A DNA stretch of 64,000 bases, taken from NCBI GenBank assembly GCA_012517355.1, contig JAAYVD010000114.1, positions 117,156 to 181,155 of the forward strand. The letters run 5' to 3'. How positions within the stretch are numbered: the first letter of the stretch is position 1; every line of letters starts with the position of its first letter. Source of the DNA: Candidatus Rifleibacteriota bacterium. GTDB taxonomy: Bacteria; Muiribacteriota; Ozemobacteria; Ozemobacterales; Ozemobacteraceae. Below are positions 17,339-28,528 of the stretch, one piece after another. The notes under the pieces are model-generated. The model saw only the letters and a list, made by a program, of their open reading frames with translations, made no database searches and had not been told where the DNA came from. The position numbers and the translations under genes were made by a program.

Positions 17339-18685
17339 TCAGAAGGAATGCTGGACGGACAGGCCGTAGATGGTCAACCGGGTGTCGAAGGAACCGACGA
17401 GGTTGCCGGCGGCCCGGTTGGTCGGGTCGGCGGCCGACAGCCGGATGGGGGAATCGTCGTAGCTGACGAAGGTCACCCCGCCGTCGATCGTGGTGTCGGC
17501 GGCCACGCGGCAGGAGGCCCCCAGCCCGACGAACCGGCACCCGGCCGTGGGCAGGCGGGGGATGCGGCGGTGGTCCTCGACCGGCCCCTCGTCGCGGGCG
17601 AACCCCACCCGCCAGGTCCAGCGGTCGGAGGCCCGGTACGAGCCGCCCAGCGACCAGAACCAGGTGTCTCGCCATTCCTCGCGGGTCACGACGTCGGGTT
17701 GGGCGGGGTTGTCGAACCGGATCCGCAGTTCCTCGAACCCGCTCCAGTAGGTTTTCACCGCATCGAACAGCAGGGTCCAGCGGTCGCCGGCCTGGTGCGA
17801 GAGCCCGAACCCGAAAACGGCCGGGGTGTTCAGGTCGGCCCGCACGCCGGTGTTCCGGAAAGCGCCGGTGGCGGCGGCCAGGGTGGCGCCCATGCCGGCG
17901 GCGTCGAGGGTGAACTCCCCACGGCCCCGCAAGGTATGCCGGACCTGGGAGCGGTAGGACAGGCCGAGCCGGGTGCGGGGGCCGGCTTCGTGGGCCAGTC
18001 CGAGGACGAACCCGTTCCCCCAGTCGTCGCCCGAGATCCTGGCGTGGCCGTCCTGGAGGCTTGGGCGGGCCCCGGGGACCTTCGCCTGGGCGGCCAGGAG
18101 GCCGAAATCGACGTCGTTTTCGAGCGTGGCTTCCGCCTGCTGGAACTGCAGGCCCAGGGCCAGGACGGTCGAGTCACCCACCCGGCGGGCCGCCATCGGG
18201 GTGATGTTGAGGGTCTTCAGCTCGGAATCGAGAGCGTGGTAGCGGCCCACCCAGCCGGCGTTCTGCTCGGAACGCAGGCCCCAGGGGGCGTTGACGGCGA
18301 GGCCGAGACGCAGGTCGGAACCGGCATCCCAGGCGGCATACAGCGAGGGGATGACGGACAGGGGGGCGATGTTGTTGCCGCCCGGGTTGCCGCCGATGAC
18401 GCCGCCGGCGGCGTTGGTGGCCGACTGCAGGCGGAAGGTGCTGTGAAAGGCGAGGACATCGGCCCCCAGCCAGGCCTGGCGACCCTTCGACCGCATCAGG
18501 TTGGCCGGGTTGAAGAAGATGTCGGCCAGGTCGTGGGCCCCGGCGTGGACGCCGGCAAAGGCCGAGCCGAGTGCCGCGGTGGAATGCTCACGGATCATGT
18601 AACCGCCCGCCCACAGGGGGGCAACGGCACCCAGCATCAGCAGGAGAACGGACAGACCACGGACCGGCCGCCAGACCTTGATCAT
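17339..18685 (-). CDS. FadL/OmpP1/TodX-type outer membrane transport protein
   Basis: 448 residues with signal peptide (LLLMLGAVAPLWAGGY) and the FadL-family start of the mature protein: GYMIREHSTAALGSAFAGV, then DLADIFFNPANLMRSKG, equivalent to the N-terminal hatch with its NPA motif. Later strands carry family features (LNAPWGLRS-like segment, GRYHALDSELKTLNITP, GLSYRSQVRHTLRG) and the chain ends in QHSF with C-terminal Phe. FadL proteins let long-chain fatty acids or other hydrophobic compounds cross the outer membrane. No fatty-acid degradation genes are nearby. Transcribed alone; the start at 18685 is preceded by GAGAGGA. Confidence 0.9.
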   Translation of the reverse strand: MIKVWRPVRGLSVLLLMLGAVAPLWAGGYMIREHSTAALGSAFAGVHAGAHDLADIFFNPANLMRSKGRQAWLGADVLAFHSTFRLQSATNAAGGVIGGNPGGNNIAPLSVIPSLYAAWDAGSDLRLGLAVNAPWGLRSEQNAGWVGRYHALDSELKTLNITPMAARRVGDSTVLALGLQFQQAEATLENDVDFGLLAAQAKVPGARPSLQDGHARISGDDWGNGFVLGLAHEAGPRTRLGLSYRSQVRHTLRGRGEFTLDAAGMGATLAAATGAFRNTGVRADLNTPAVFGFGLSHQAGDRWTLLFDAVKTYWSGFEELRIRFDNPAQPDVVTREEWRDTWFWSLGGSYRASDRWTWRVGFARDEGPVEDHRRIPRLPTAGCRFVGLGASCRVAADTTIDGGVTFVSYDDSPIRLSAADPTNRAAGNLVGSFDTRLTIYGLSVQHSF

Positions 18686-18786
18686 GACATCATCCTCTCA
18701 ATTTGGATATTTCCATGATACCGGTTTCCGCGGAAATTTCCAGTCTCTCCAGGAAGGGCCCAACCACGCATTCATCCATCCGGACC

Positions 18787-18836
18787 TTTCTGATGAACCG
18801 TGATTTCCGCAGGCATCCGCCCCATCAACAAGTCAG
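18787..18836 (-). repeat. dispersed repeat family B, copy 1
   Basis: On the minus strand this 50-bp block reads CTGACTTGTTGATGGGGC... through GTTCATCAGAAA and matches the copy at 57533-57582 at nearly 90 percent of positions, with similarity continuing about 25 bp further upstream (GCGGTTTTC-GGGCAA). A shorter, degenerate copy is at 52573-52630. It lies between the FadL gene and the small gene at 18948. Confidence 0.65.
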
Positions 18837-18947
18837 CCCGGAATTGCCCCGAAAACCGCTCCAGAGGCCAAAGTGAGGATGGCTGGGAAGCGCCCGGCGG
18901 GCCAGCCGGGGTCCGCCTCCCGAATTCGTCCTGGAGGGTTCTCCCCT

Positions 18948-19133
18948 TCAGGGAACGGCCTGGATCTCCCCCCGATAGATCATGTCGAACAGTCGTTCGA
19001 TCTGCTCCCGCTCGGCGGGGTCGATCTGCCCGTCCTTCAGGATGGCGGCATTGAGGAATTGTTGTTCCGACCGGGTGATCTGCCCGTCGGCGATGATCCG
19101 GTCGACCAGGTCCTTGATGGATTCGGTATCCAT
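18948..19133 (-). CDS. small TerB-like protein
   Basis: 61 residues beginning MDTESIKDLVDRIIADGQIT. It contains two DGxI segments (IADGQITRSEQQFLNAAI and LKDGQIDPAEREQIERLF), the pattern of small helical TerB-like or EF-hand-related acidic domains. No signal peptide or membrane segment. The ATG at 19133 is preceded by GGGAGGTG, a strong ribosome binding site. It is divergent from the PfkB kinase gene. Function unknown; the gene is supported by the ribosome site, the coding-like composition and the family pattern. Confidence 0.65.
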   Translation of the reverse strand: MDTESIKDLVDRIIADGQITRSEQQFLNAAILKDGQIDPAEREQIERLFDMIYRGEIQAVP

Positions 19134-19349
19134 GGCACCTCCCAGAGACAAGGCCAGGATACCCGACCCTCGCCCCGCCTGTCCATGTCCGCCACCATCG
19201 CCGGCAGGGAACCTGCTCCTTCCTTGACTTTCCCCGCATGGCGCATTACCCTTCCCCCCATCCTTTCCGCCCGTCACGCCCATGTCCGCGTTTCCGGCCC
19301 GGCGGACCGGCGCCCCCGGCTTCCCCACAGGATTTTCGAGGAGGGCCGC

Positions 19350-20345
19350 ATGCCCCGCAAGAATGTCAGGGTTCCCAAGAAGTACCAGATCACCGCCATC
19401 TCCGACGCCCTCACCGACATCATCATGGAGGTGCAGGACGCCGACCTGAAGGCCCTCCACCTGAGCAAGGGCAACAGCATCGAGCTGACCCGCGACAACC
19501 TGCGGGAGCTGCAGAAGATCGCCCGGCGCCGCGCCCCGACCATCAGCCCGGGCGGGTCCCCGACCAACGTCATCTACGGGGCCAGCAACCTCGGACTGTC
19601 CTGCGCCTTCCTCGGTTGCGTGGGCAGCGACGACTACGGCTACGACTACATCAACAACCTGCGCGAGAACGACATCGACACGTACGTCTCGATCAAGAAG
19701 GGGAAGTCGGGCCTGTGCTACACCCTGATCAGCCCCGACGGGGAACGCACCTTCGGCCTCGACTTCGGGGTGGCCAAGCAGTTGCACGAGTTCGAGATCC
19801 TGCACAGCCTGATCGCCGACTCCGATTTCCTGCACTTCTCGGCCTACGAGTTCCGTGGCGACAACCCGATCAACCACGCGACCCGCCACGCCACCGCCAT
19901 CGCCCGCAAGAAGGGAACGAAGATCTCCTTCGACCTCGGCGACAGCTTCGTCATCGAGTCGATCCGCCCTCACCTGCTGGAGTTCCTCCAGGACCGGGTC
20001 GACGTGCTGTTCGCCAACGAGGACGAGGCCCGTGCCCTGACCCGTTCGCAGGACGAGCGCCAGCTGCTGCGGTTCGCCGACCTGGTCGTGGTCAAGAAGG
20101 GCGAGAAGGGCGCCGTGGCCTTCACGGCAAAGGAAGAGGCCCACGTCGAGTCCTACCGCGTCGAGGACGTGAAGGACACGAACGGGGCCGGCGACAACTT
20201 CCAGGCCGGCTTCTTCTACGGCCTGTTCAAGGGCCTTCCCCTGACCACCTGCCTGAAGATCGGCCATTTCCTGGCCGCCAACATCATCCGCCGCATCGGG
20301 GCCCAATCGAAGGTCAAGATCCAGGGCATCGAATTCATCATCTGA
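19350..20345 (+). CDS. PfkB-family carbohydrate/nucleoside kinase
   Basis: 331 residues. Family features: the glycine-rich sugar-binding region (SPGGSPTNVIYGASNLGLSC, FLGCVGSDDYGYDY), a central FDLGDSFVI segment, FANEDEARAL, VVVKKGEKGAVAF and the PfkB signature near the C-terminus, DTNGAGDNFQAGFFYG. In the signature the usual Thr is Asn, while the catalytic Asp of GAGD is present. The chain resembles adenosine kinase and related sugar kinases in layout; the substrate cannot be read from sequence. The ATG at 19350 follows GAGGAGGG; longer frames upstream add non-family residues. It ends convergent with nifJ across a pyrimidine-rich gap. Confidence 0.9.
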   Translation: MPRKNVRVPKKYQITAISDALTDIIMEVQDADLKALHLSKGNSIELTRDNLRELQKIARRRAPTISPGGSPTNVIYGASNLGLSCAFLGCVGSDDYGYDYINNLRENDIDTYVSIKKGKSGLCYTLISPDGERTFGLDFGVAKQLHEFEILHSLIADSDFLHFSAYEFRGDNPINHATRHATAIARKKGTKISFDLGDSFVIESIRPHLLEFLQDRVDVLFANEDEARALTRSQDERQLLRFADLVVVKKGEKGAVAFTAKEEAHVESYRVEDVKDTNGAGDNFQAGFFYGLFKGLPLTTCLKIGHFLAANIIRRIGAQSKVKIQGIEFII

Positions 20346-20423
20346 CCTTCCCCCCCTCACTCCTCATCCCCAAGCGTTCTCCCTCTGGCATTCGGGCCTG
20401 AACCCATCCCGGCGCCCAGGCCC

Positions 20424-20586
20424 CCCATTCTCCGTTTCCCCTGATCCCTTCCCTCAGTCCTCCTCCCTCTGCCCTCCTGCCTGCTCTTACCCAATGCCTC
20501 TCCGATTTCTTCTCCCCTTTCGCCAATTCTCCCATTCTCCGTTTCCCCTATTCCCTTTCCTCGGTCCTCCTCCCTCTGCCCTCCTG
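20424..20586. repeat. pyrimidine-rich tract with a 56-bp imperfect direct repeat
   Basis: The + strand of 20346-20630 is almost entirely C and T. Two units, 20424-20479 and 20531-20586, both start CCCATTCTCCGTTTCCCCT and end TCCTCCCTCTGCCCTCCTG. The same TTCTCCGTTTCCCCT word recurs at about 60690, and its complement style recurs in the tandem array at the right edge. The 362-bp gap has no gene apart from this tract and the hairpin at 20652. Confidence 0.6.
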
Positions 20587-20651
20587 ATCCTTGCCCTTCC
20601 CTCATCAGCCTTTCCGGCTTTCCGCCTCCATCACCCTTATCGCCAGCGCAA

Positions 20652-20683
20652 AGCCGGGGCCGGTCTGACGACCGGCCCCGGCT
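20652..20683. terminator. hairpin between convergent genes
   Basis: Perfect 14-bp stem AGCCGGGGCCGGTC with loop TGAC. It lies between the convergent stops of the PfkB gene and nifJ, 25 bp past the nifJ stop. On the minus strand it is followed only by TTTGCG, so it is a weak intrinsic terminator or an mRNA 3'-end stabiliser. Confidence 0.5.
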
Positions 20684-20707
20684 GGGAATCAGGGCAGAGA
20701 CTGGATC

Positions 20708-24304
<3,597 letters not shown>

Positions 24305-24360
24305 GATCGACCTCCTGCGTTTGATGCGGGGTACGGCCCCGGACAGTTCGAAACGCCGGT

Positions 24361-24389
24361 ATGATAAGCCATTTTCCGCACCGAGTCAA
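24361..24389 (-). promoter_or_regulatory. sigma70-type promoter of nifJ
   Basis: On the minus strand TTGACT, 17-nt spacer, TATCAT, about 57 bp before the GTG start. Spacing is ideal and each hexamer differs from consensus by one or two bases. The leader would be about 50 nt and contains AGGAGG. Confidence 0.65.
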
Positions 24390-24482
24390 ACCCCCGACCC
24401 TTCAGAATCAGCCAGAACAGCCTTCCAGAGCCGATTGAGAAAGAATTCTCAATTATGATCCTTGAAGGGGGGGGCGGCTCCT

Positions 24483-24530
24483 GGCGATGCGCGAAACGGG
24501 CCTTCCGCGCCGCCATCCGTGGCGGCAAAG
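24483..24530. repeat. dispersed palindromic repeat family A, copy 1
   Basis: A 48-bp block with GCGCGAAACGGG, CCGCGCC and the inverted repeat GCCGCC-ATCCGT-GGCGGC. It differs from the copy at 25466-25513 at only two positions. Other copies are at 57296-57338 and, inside a gene, 41839-41882. Confidence 0.75.
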
Positions 24531-24687
24531 CGGTGTGGCCGGCCTCGTGTCGGGCGGGTCTGGCCGGAACCACGAAAATTGTTTGAACCCCCCACCCCCG
24601 GTCGTCGTATCATGGGATGGAACGGGCCCATGCGCCCGGCCCCCGGACAAACGGACTCATCATCATCTGAACGACAGGAGGAATCAT

Positions 24688-25062
24688 ATGAAGCGGTTCA
24701 TGAAGGCGGGAGTGTACACCGTGGTGATGGCCCTGATGGCGATGAGCCTCACAGGCTGCAACATCGACCTGGCCAAGATCGGCGACTTCATCACCAAGAT
24801 TGCCGGGGTCATCAGCAAGGTGGCCGACGGCATGAAGGCGTTCGGTGAGAACCTCAAGAACGGCGCCACCACCGCCAGCGACACCACCAGCATCACCAAC
24901 ACCACCACGACGGCCTCCACCACGGCCACCACCGCCGCGACGGCCTCCGATACCGTCACGATCGATGACGAAGACGACGAGGACGATGCCGCAGCCGCCA
25001 GTTCCTCCACCGCGGTCGGCGACTCGGAGGCCGACGAGGAGGAAGAGACTCCCGGCGACTGA
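24688..25062 (+). CDS. small lipoprotein, Thr-rich with acidic tail
   Basis: 124 residues. A type II signal peptide (MKRFMKAGVYTVVMALMAMS) ends in the lipobox LTGC, so the mature chain begins at a lipidated Cys. A helical segment follows (LAKIGDFITKIAGVISKVAD), then a low-complexity region of Thr, Ala and Ser, and a highly acidic C-terminus rich in Asp and Glu. No known domain. AGGAGG lies 6 nt before the ATG at 24688, and a strong terminator follows the gene. Low-complexity acidic tails of this kind may bind cations or simply be a spacer. The gene itself is well supported; its role is unknown. Confidence 0.8.
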   Translation: MKRFMKAGVYTVVMALMAMSLTGCNIDLAKIGDFITKIAGVISKVADGMKAFGENLKNGATTASDTTSITNTTTTASTTATTAATASDTVTIDDEDDEDDAAAASSSTAVGDSEADEEEETPGD

Positions 25063-25089
25063 GCCGGCCCCTCTTCGACGAAACCCCTG

Positions 25090-25121
25090 CCAGCCCGGCC
25101 ACGCCGGGCTGGTTCCTTTTT
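25090..25121 (+). terminator. intrinsic terminator of the lipoprotein gene
   Basis: 10-bp perfect stem CCAGCCCGGC with loop CAC, followed by TTCCTTTTT, 28 bp after the stop codon. The T-tract has the same form as that of the tRNA-operon terminator at 35832. Confidence 0.85.
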
Positions 25122-25671
25122 CCGCGGTCCGCCCGAAGTCCGTTATCAAAAGCGTTGCAGGCTTTCGCCCGGGAAACGCCAAAGCGTTCCCCTGCCCCCG
25201 AAAGGAATTCCAGGGCTTTGCCCCTGGTCGGGTGAAGGGGAAAAGCCTGTCGGAAAGCCGTGAAGCAGATCCGCGTCCTTCTCCACAGCCCCATTTCCAA
25301 GCTCGGGGCGGATCCTCCGGGAATCTCCCGCTACTCGCCGACCTGCCTTACCCGGCCATCCCCGGAGACAGGACGTCACCCCCTGGCGACAGACGAAGCC
25401 GACGGTGCGCCCCGCGCTCCGTGATGGAAAATCGGCTCTTGCGACTTCCTGACGGTCGGCCTCTTGGCGATGCGCGAAACGGGCGCTCCGCGCCGCCATC
25501 CGTGGCGGCAAAGGGGGCCCTTCCGACGTCGTGGCGGTCGGGTCCGCTGACCATGGGCGGATGGTGAGGAAAGGATCTACCCCCCGGAACCGGGCTCCAG
25601 GCCGTCGGAACCGCTGCCCTGCCCTTCGGGGTTGGGGATCTCCCCGTCCCCCGGTTCGTCCGGGATGGCGA
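25122..25671. other. intergenic stretch with repeat debris
   Basis: No supported gene. It holds a degraded copy of the hairpin repeats seen at 2678-2780 (CCAGGG-CTTTG-CCCCTGG near 25209-25227) and copy 2 of repeat family A. Frames through it are shadows or repeat-derived. Confidence 0.5.
25466..25513. repeat. dispersed palindromic repeat family A, copy 2
   Basis: Matches copy 1 (24483-24530) at 46 of 48 positions. Its right flank (CCCTTCCGACGTCGTG then CGGTCGG) matches the right flank of the copy at 57296 (CCCTTCCGGCATCGTG then CGGTCGG), so the full element is about 80 bp. Confidence 0.75.
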
Positions 25672-26859
25672 TCACCTCTCCGCCAGCCCCCCCGGATCCA
25701 GGATTTCCCCCTCGGCCTGATCGGCAGCTCCGGAGAGGGAACCCACGGCCACCGCTCCGGGGAAGGCCGACGACGGGCTGCCGCTCGTGTCGCCCGGCGG
25801 AAAACCGGCAGAATCGCTGCCGGCCGGCGCCGCAGAATTATGGGAGGGCGCGGGGCCAGGCGGACGATGCCCGGTGGCGGAAGGATCCGGCGCGGGCGGC
25901 GGAACCGGGGCAGGGCGCTGGGGTGACTCCGGGACCTGATCGGGAGGCGGCGGGGCGAGGGCTTCCCGCATGACGGACGTGATCCGCTCGAGCGTCGGTT
26001 CCCCGGCCTTCTGACCAGGCAGAAGGAACGGGACGACCGTGGGGAAGACTTCCGGCGGCCGGGAAAGCGTCGCCAGGCAGGAGAACCCCGCCGTCAGGCT
26101 CCGGGTTTCCCCGGAACCCGTCACCGAGAGGGTTCCCCGGTCCAGTTCCACCAGGCTGAACGGGCCGGTGGCCAGGACGGCGAACCCCGCTCCCGTCACC
26201 GGCAGGTGGATGAGGCCCCCGGCCACGGCGAGCGTGAAGGGGTTGATGCCGGCCCCGCCGTCGAAAGTGGCCTGGCCGGAGAGTTCCGCCCCCTGATCGG
26301 TGAAGGTCAGCATCGAGCCTGGCCACACCACCCCCCGCAACCCGTCGGTCCGCTGCACGACCGTGGCGGCGGCCACCTCCAGCCGGGAGAAGGCGGGAAG
26401 CCGCCGCCCTTCGGGCACCGGGGCCCGGCTGGCCCAGACCATCACCCGGCCGCTTTCCAGGGCCCAACCGCTCGGGCTGAGCCGCTCTTCCATCGCCACC
26501 GGGGGCCCCAGCCTGGCCAGGGGCAGGCTCACCCCGATGACCGCCGCCGCCACGCCGCCCACGATCACGGCCCGCGTGGCCAGATCGGTTTCCGCCAGCC
26601 AGGCCACCAGGCGGTCGAACCAGCCCGGGGTGCCCTCCTCGCCGTCATCCCCCTCCCCGTTCGCGTCGGAATTCCGAGATGAAGGGTCGGCCCCGGACGT
26701 GGCCACCTTCAGCCTGGCCGCCGCCCGCGGATGCTTCGCGAGCTCGGCGCGGCAACCGGCACATCCGGCAAGGTGGCGGGCCATGGCCTGTTTCCGGCGG
26801 GCGGACAGGTCGCCCGCGGCGAGGGCGGGCAGGTGACTTCTCCAGTCTTGACAGTCCAT
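25672..26859 (-). CDS. zinc-finger (anti-sigma type) membrane protein with FecR-like domain
   Basis: 395 residues. The N-terminus carries an anti-sigma-type zinc finger (Cys3, then HLAGCAGC as HxxxCxxC near 27-34). A membrane segment follows at about residues 100-125 (ATRAVIVGGVAAAVIGVSLP). The outer part has a FecR-like beta-rich domain (SRLEVAAATVVQRTDGLRGV, WPGSMLTFTDQGAELSGQAT, TAGFSCLATLS) and a long Pro/Ser/Gly-rich tail. Such proteins normally restrain a sigma factor, but no sigma gene lies next to it; the neighbour upstream (59 bp) is a degenerate acyltransferase. Start at ATG 26859 after GAGGGAG. It may act on a distant sigma factor or be an orphan regulator. Confidence 0.7.
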   Translation of the reverse strand: MDCQDWRSHLPALAAGDLSARRKQAMARHLAGCAGCRAELAKHPRAAARLKVATSGADPSSRNSDANGEGDDGEEGTPGWFDRLVAWLAETDLATRAVIVGGVAAAVIGVSLPLARLGPPVAMEERLSPSGWALESGRVMVWASRAPVPEGRRLPAFSRLEVAAATVVQRTDGLRGVVWPGSMLTFTDQGAELSGQATFDGGAGINPFTLAVAGGLIHLPVTGAGFAVLATGPFSLVELDRGTLSVTGSGETRSLTAGFSCLATLSRPPEVFPTVVPFLLPGQKAGEPTLERITSVMREALAPPPPDQVPESPQRPAPVPPPAPDPSATGHRPPGPAPSHNSAAPAGSDSAGFPPGDTSGSPSSAFPGAVAVGSLSGAADQAEGEILDPGGLAER

Positions 26860-26917
26860 GTTCAGGCGCTCCCTCGACAGGTCGCAGCCGGCGCGGGTTT
26901 CCCGACCGGCAGATGGC

Positions 26918-27679
26918 TCATGGGATGCCGCCCGATCCCCCCCGGTCGTCCGGCGGGGATGGGTCTGGCGGAAACGGGGGAAGGGACGGGCGATCCGCCT
27001 GCCCCCCCTGGCCGGCGGATTCGACAGGACCGGGCTGCCGCCTGTCGGGCACCGGCGGGGGTTCCAGCAGGGGATCGGGCAACCCCAGCAGCCGTTCCCT
27101 GATCTCCGTGGCGAGGCGGCGGATCTCCGCCCCGGGCCGCCGGGAGGGTTCGACCGGCGGCCGGAAGGGATCCCCGACCCGGGCGCGGAGGGTTCCCACC
27201 CGTGGCAGGCGATGGCCCGGCGGCAGGACGGCGTCCAGCCCGAACAGGGCCAGCGGCACGACCGGGCACCGGGCCCGCCAGGCCAGGCGGGCGGCGAACT
27301 GCAGGCCCGGCGAGACGGCGGCGGCGGGGTCGGGGCAGAAGACCCCGACATGCCCGCCGGTCCGGAACAGGCCGCGTCCCCGGCGCACCAGGGAACGCCC
27401 GTCCCGCCCGGGCTCGAAGGGAAGATGGCCCATCCCCGCCAGAACCCGCCCCACCAGGGGCCATCGGAAACAGGCCGGGGGCAGGACGAACCGCACCGGG
27501 TGGGGGAAGGCCACCAGCACGGTCAGAAGTTCGAACAGGCCACCTCCGTTGACCACCACGACCGCCCCCGGCGCGAGATCCTCCACGGCCGGGCTGGTGC
27601 GGACAACCACGGGCAGGTCGAAGGCGCCGAGCACGAGACGGGCCAGGGTCCTGGCCCAACGGAAGCGGGGATCGGACAT
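26918..27679 (-). CDS. divergent PlsC-like acyltransferase, probably inactive
   Basis: 253 residues. The overall order is that of lysophospholipid acyltransferases: a VVVVNGGGLFEL segment where NHxxxxD should be, LPFEPGRDGRSLVRRG, VGVFCPDPAA where FPEGTRS should be, and a well-kept third block (CPVVPLALFGLDAVLPPGHR, VRVGDPF-like end). The catalytic His and Asp of motif I and the Glu-Gly-Thr of motif III are both missing, so classical acyl transfer is unlikely. The C-terminus is Pro-rich. ATG 27679 is chosen over a GTG 18 bp upstream; neither has a clear ribosome site. It sits in the floA run of minus-strand genes. Family assignment is moderate. Confidence 0.6.
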   Translation of the reverse strand: MSDPRFRWARTLARLVLGAFDLPVVVRTSPAVEDLAPGAVVVVNGGGLFELLTVLVAFPHPVRFVLPPACFRWPLVGRVLAGMGHLPFEPGRDGRSLVRRGRGLFRTGGHVGVFCPDPAAAVSPGLQFAARLAWRARCPVVPLALFGLDAVLPPGHRLPRVGTLRARVGDPFRPPVEPSRRPGAEIRRLATEIRERLLGLPDPLLEPPPVPDRRQPGPVESAGQGGQADRPSLPPFPPDPSPPDDRGGSGGIP

Positions 27680-27771
27680 GGGCGGGGGGGCGGCCACCGG
27701 TCGGAACGGCCGGTCAGAACGGCTCCCGGCGCGGCCGGGCAGTGGCCGGGCGGGCCGGGTGGGCCGTCATC

Positions 27772-28512
27772 CTACGGCTTTCCCCGGGTGCCAGGAAGGC
27801 GATGGATGGCCCGGTTGATGTCGTAGGGTTCGAGGATCATCGACAGGATGAAGGCATCACGCACCTGGTTGCGGGTGAACCGCAACCGGGGCAGCGACCG
27901 CAGGAGGGAGGAGGGACGGGCCGGCTGGTGGGCACCGGGACCGAGCAGGCTGGCTCCTTCCTCGCCGCCACCCACTTCGAGGCTTCCCTGGCCGGTGAGG
28001 GATCTCCCCTCATCGTAGGAGGATCCTTCATCTCCGGCTTCGGCCGATTCGTAGGGGGAGACATGCGCCACCACCGGCGGACGGCGCGAGCGATCTTTCT
28101 TCCGCTTCTTCTTCCTGGCTGGCGGGGCCTGCTCGAACCCTTCGGGGGCGCCCCACGCCCCGGCGAGGGAATCCTCGTGGTCGGCGCCATCCGGCTCTCC
28201 GAGCGAAGCTTCCCGCTGCCGGCGGCCGGCTTCCGTGGCTGCCGCCCCCTGCTGGTCGAGGAAGATGAACGGGTCGGGCGACTGCCAGTCGGAGCTGAGC
28301 CCCTGGTCACCGGTTCGCGACCGCGAGGGGGAAGGGGCCGCGGGGGGTTGGGGGGCCCCACCGGAAGGCTGCTGGTTTTTGAAGAAATCGTCGATGGAAC
28401 CGAGGTCTCCGAGATCGCCCCCGGTCTGCGTGGGGGTATGCTTCTTCACCTCGCTGTAGATCGACGCGACGATGAAGACGACCGCGATGAGGATCTCGAG
28501 GATGTTGTCCAC
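27772..28512 (-). CDS. membrane-anchored, mostly disordered protein in the floA locus
   Basis: 246 residues: one N-terminal membrane segment (ILEILIAVVFIVASIYSEV), then about 180 residues of low complexity (Pro, Gly, Ser, Gln, charged) with a basic patch (RKKKRKKDRSRR), and a conserved-looking C-terminal helix (RNQVRDAFILSMILEPYDIN). That last helix resembles the LRKAxIxSEIL-type ending of small membrane proteins in several phyla. The gene begins 16 bp after the floA stop, so the two are co-transcribed. It may be a scaffold or assembly factor working with flotillin at the membrane; that is inference from position. Confidence 0.7.
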   Translation of the reverse strand: MDNILEILIAVVFIVASIYSEVKKHTPTQTGGDLGDLGSIDDFFKNQQPSGGAPQPPAAPSPSRSRTGDQGLSSDWQSPDPFIFLDQQGAAATEAGRRQREASLGEPDGADHEDSLAGAWGAPEGFEQAPPARKKKRKKDRSRRPPVVAHVSPYESAEAGDEGSSYDEGRSLTGQGSLEVGGGEEGASLLGPGAHQPARPSSLLRSLPRLRFTRNQVRDAFILSMILEPYDINRAIHRLPGTRGKP

Positions 28513-28528
28513 GGCAGTTCCGGGACGG

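Noticed and set aside
18700..18745. Operator upstream of the FadL gene (TTTCCGCGGAAA palindrome)
   Set aside because: The palindrome is real but short and no regulator is linked; not enough for a call.
24583..24613. Promoter TTGAAC/TATCAT before the lipoprotein gene
   Set aside because: Spacer is 19 nt and the -35 is embedded in a C-run; too weak to list.
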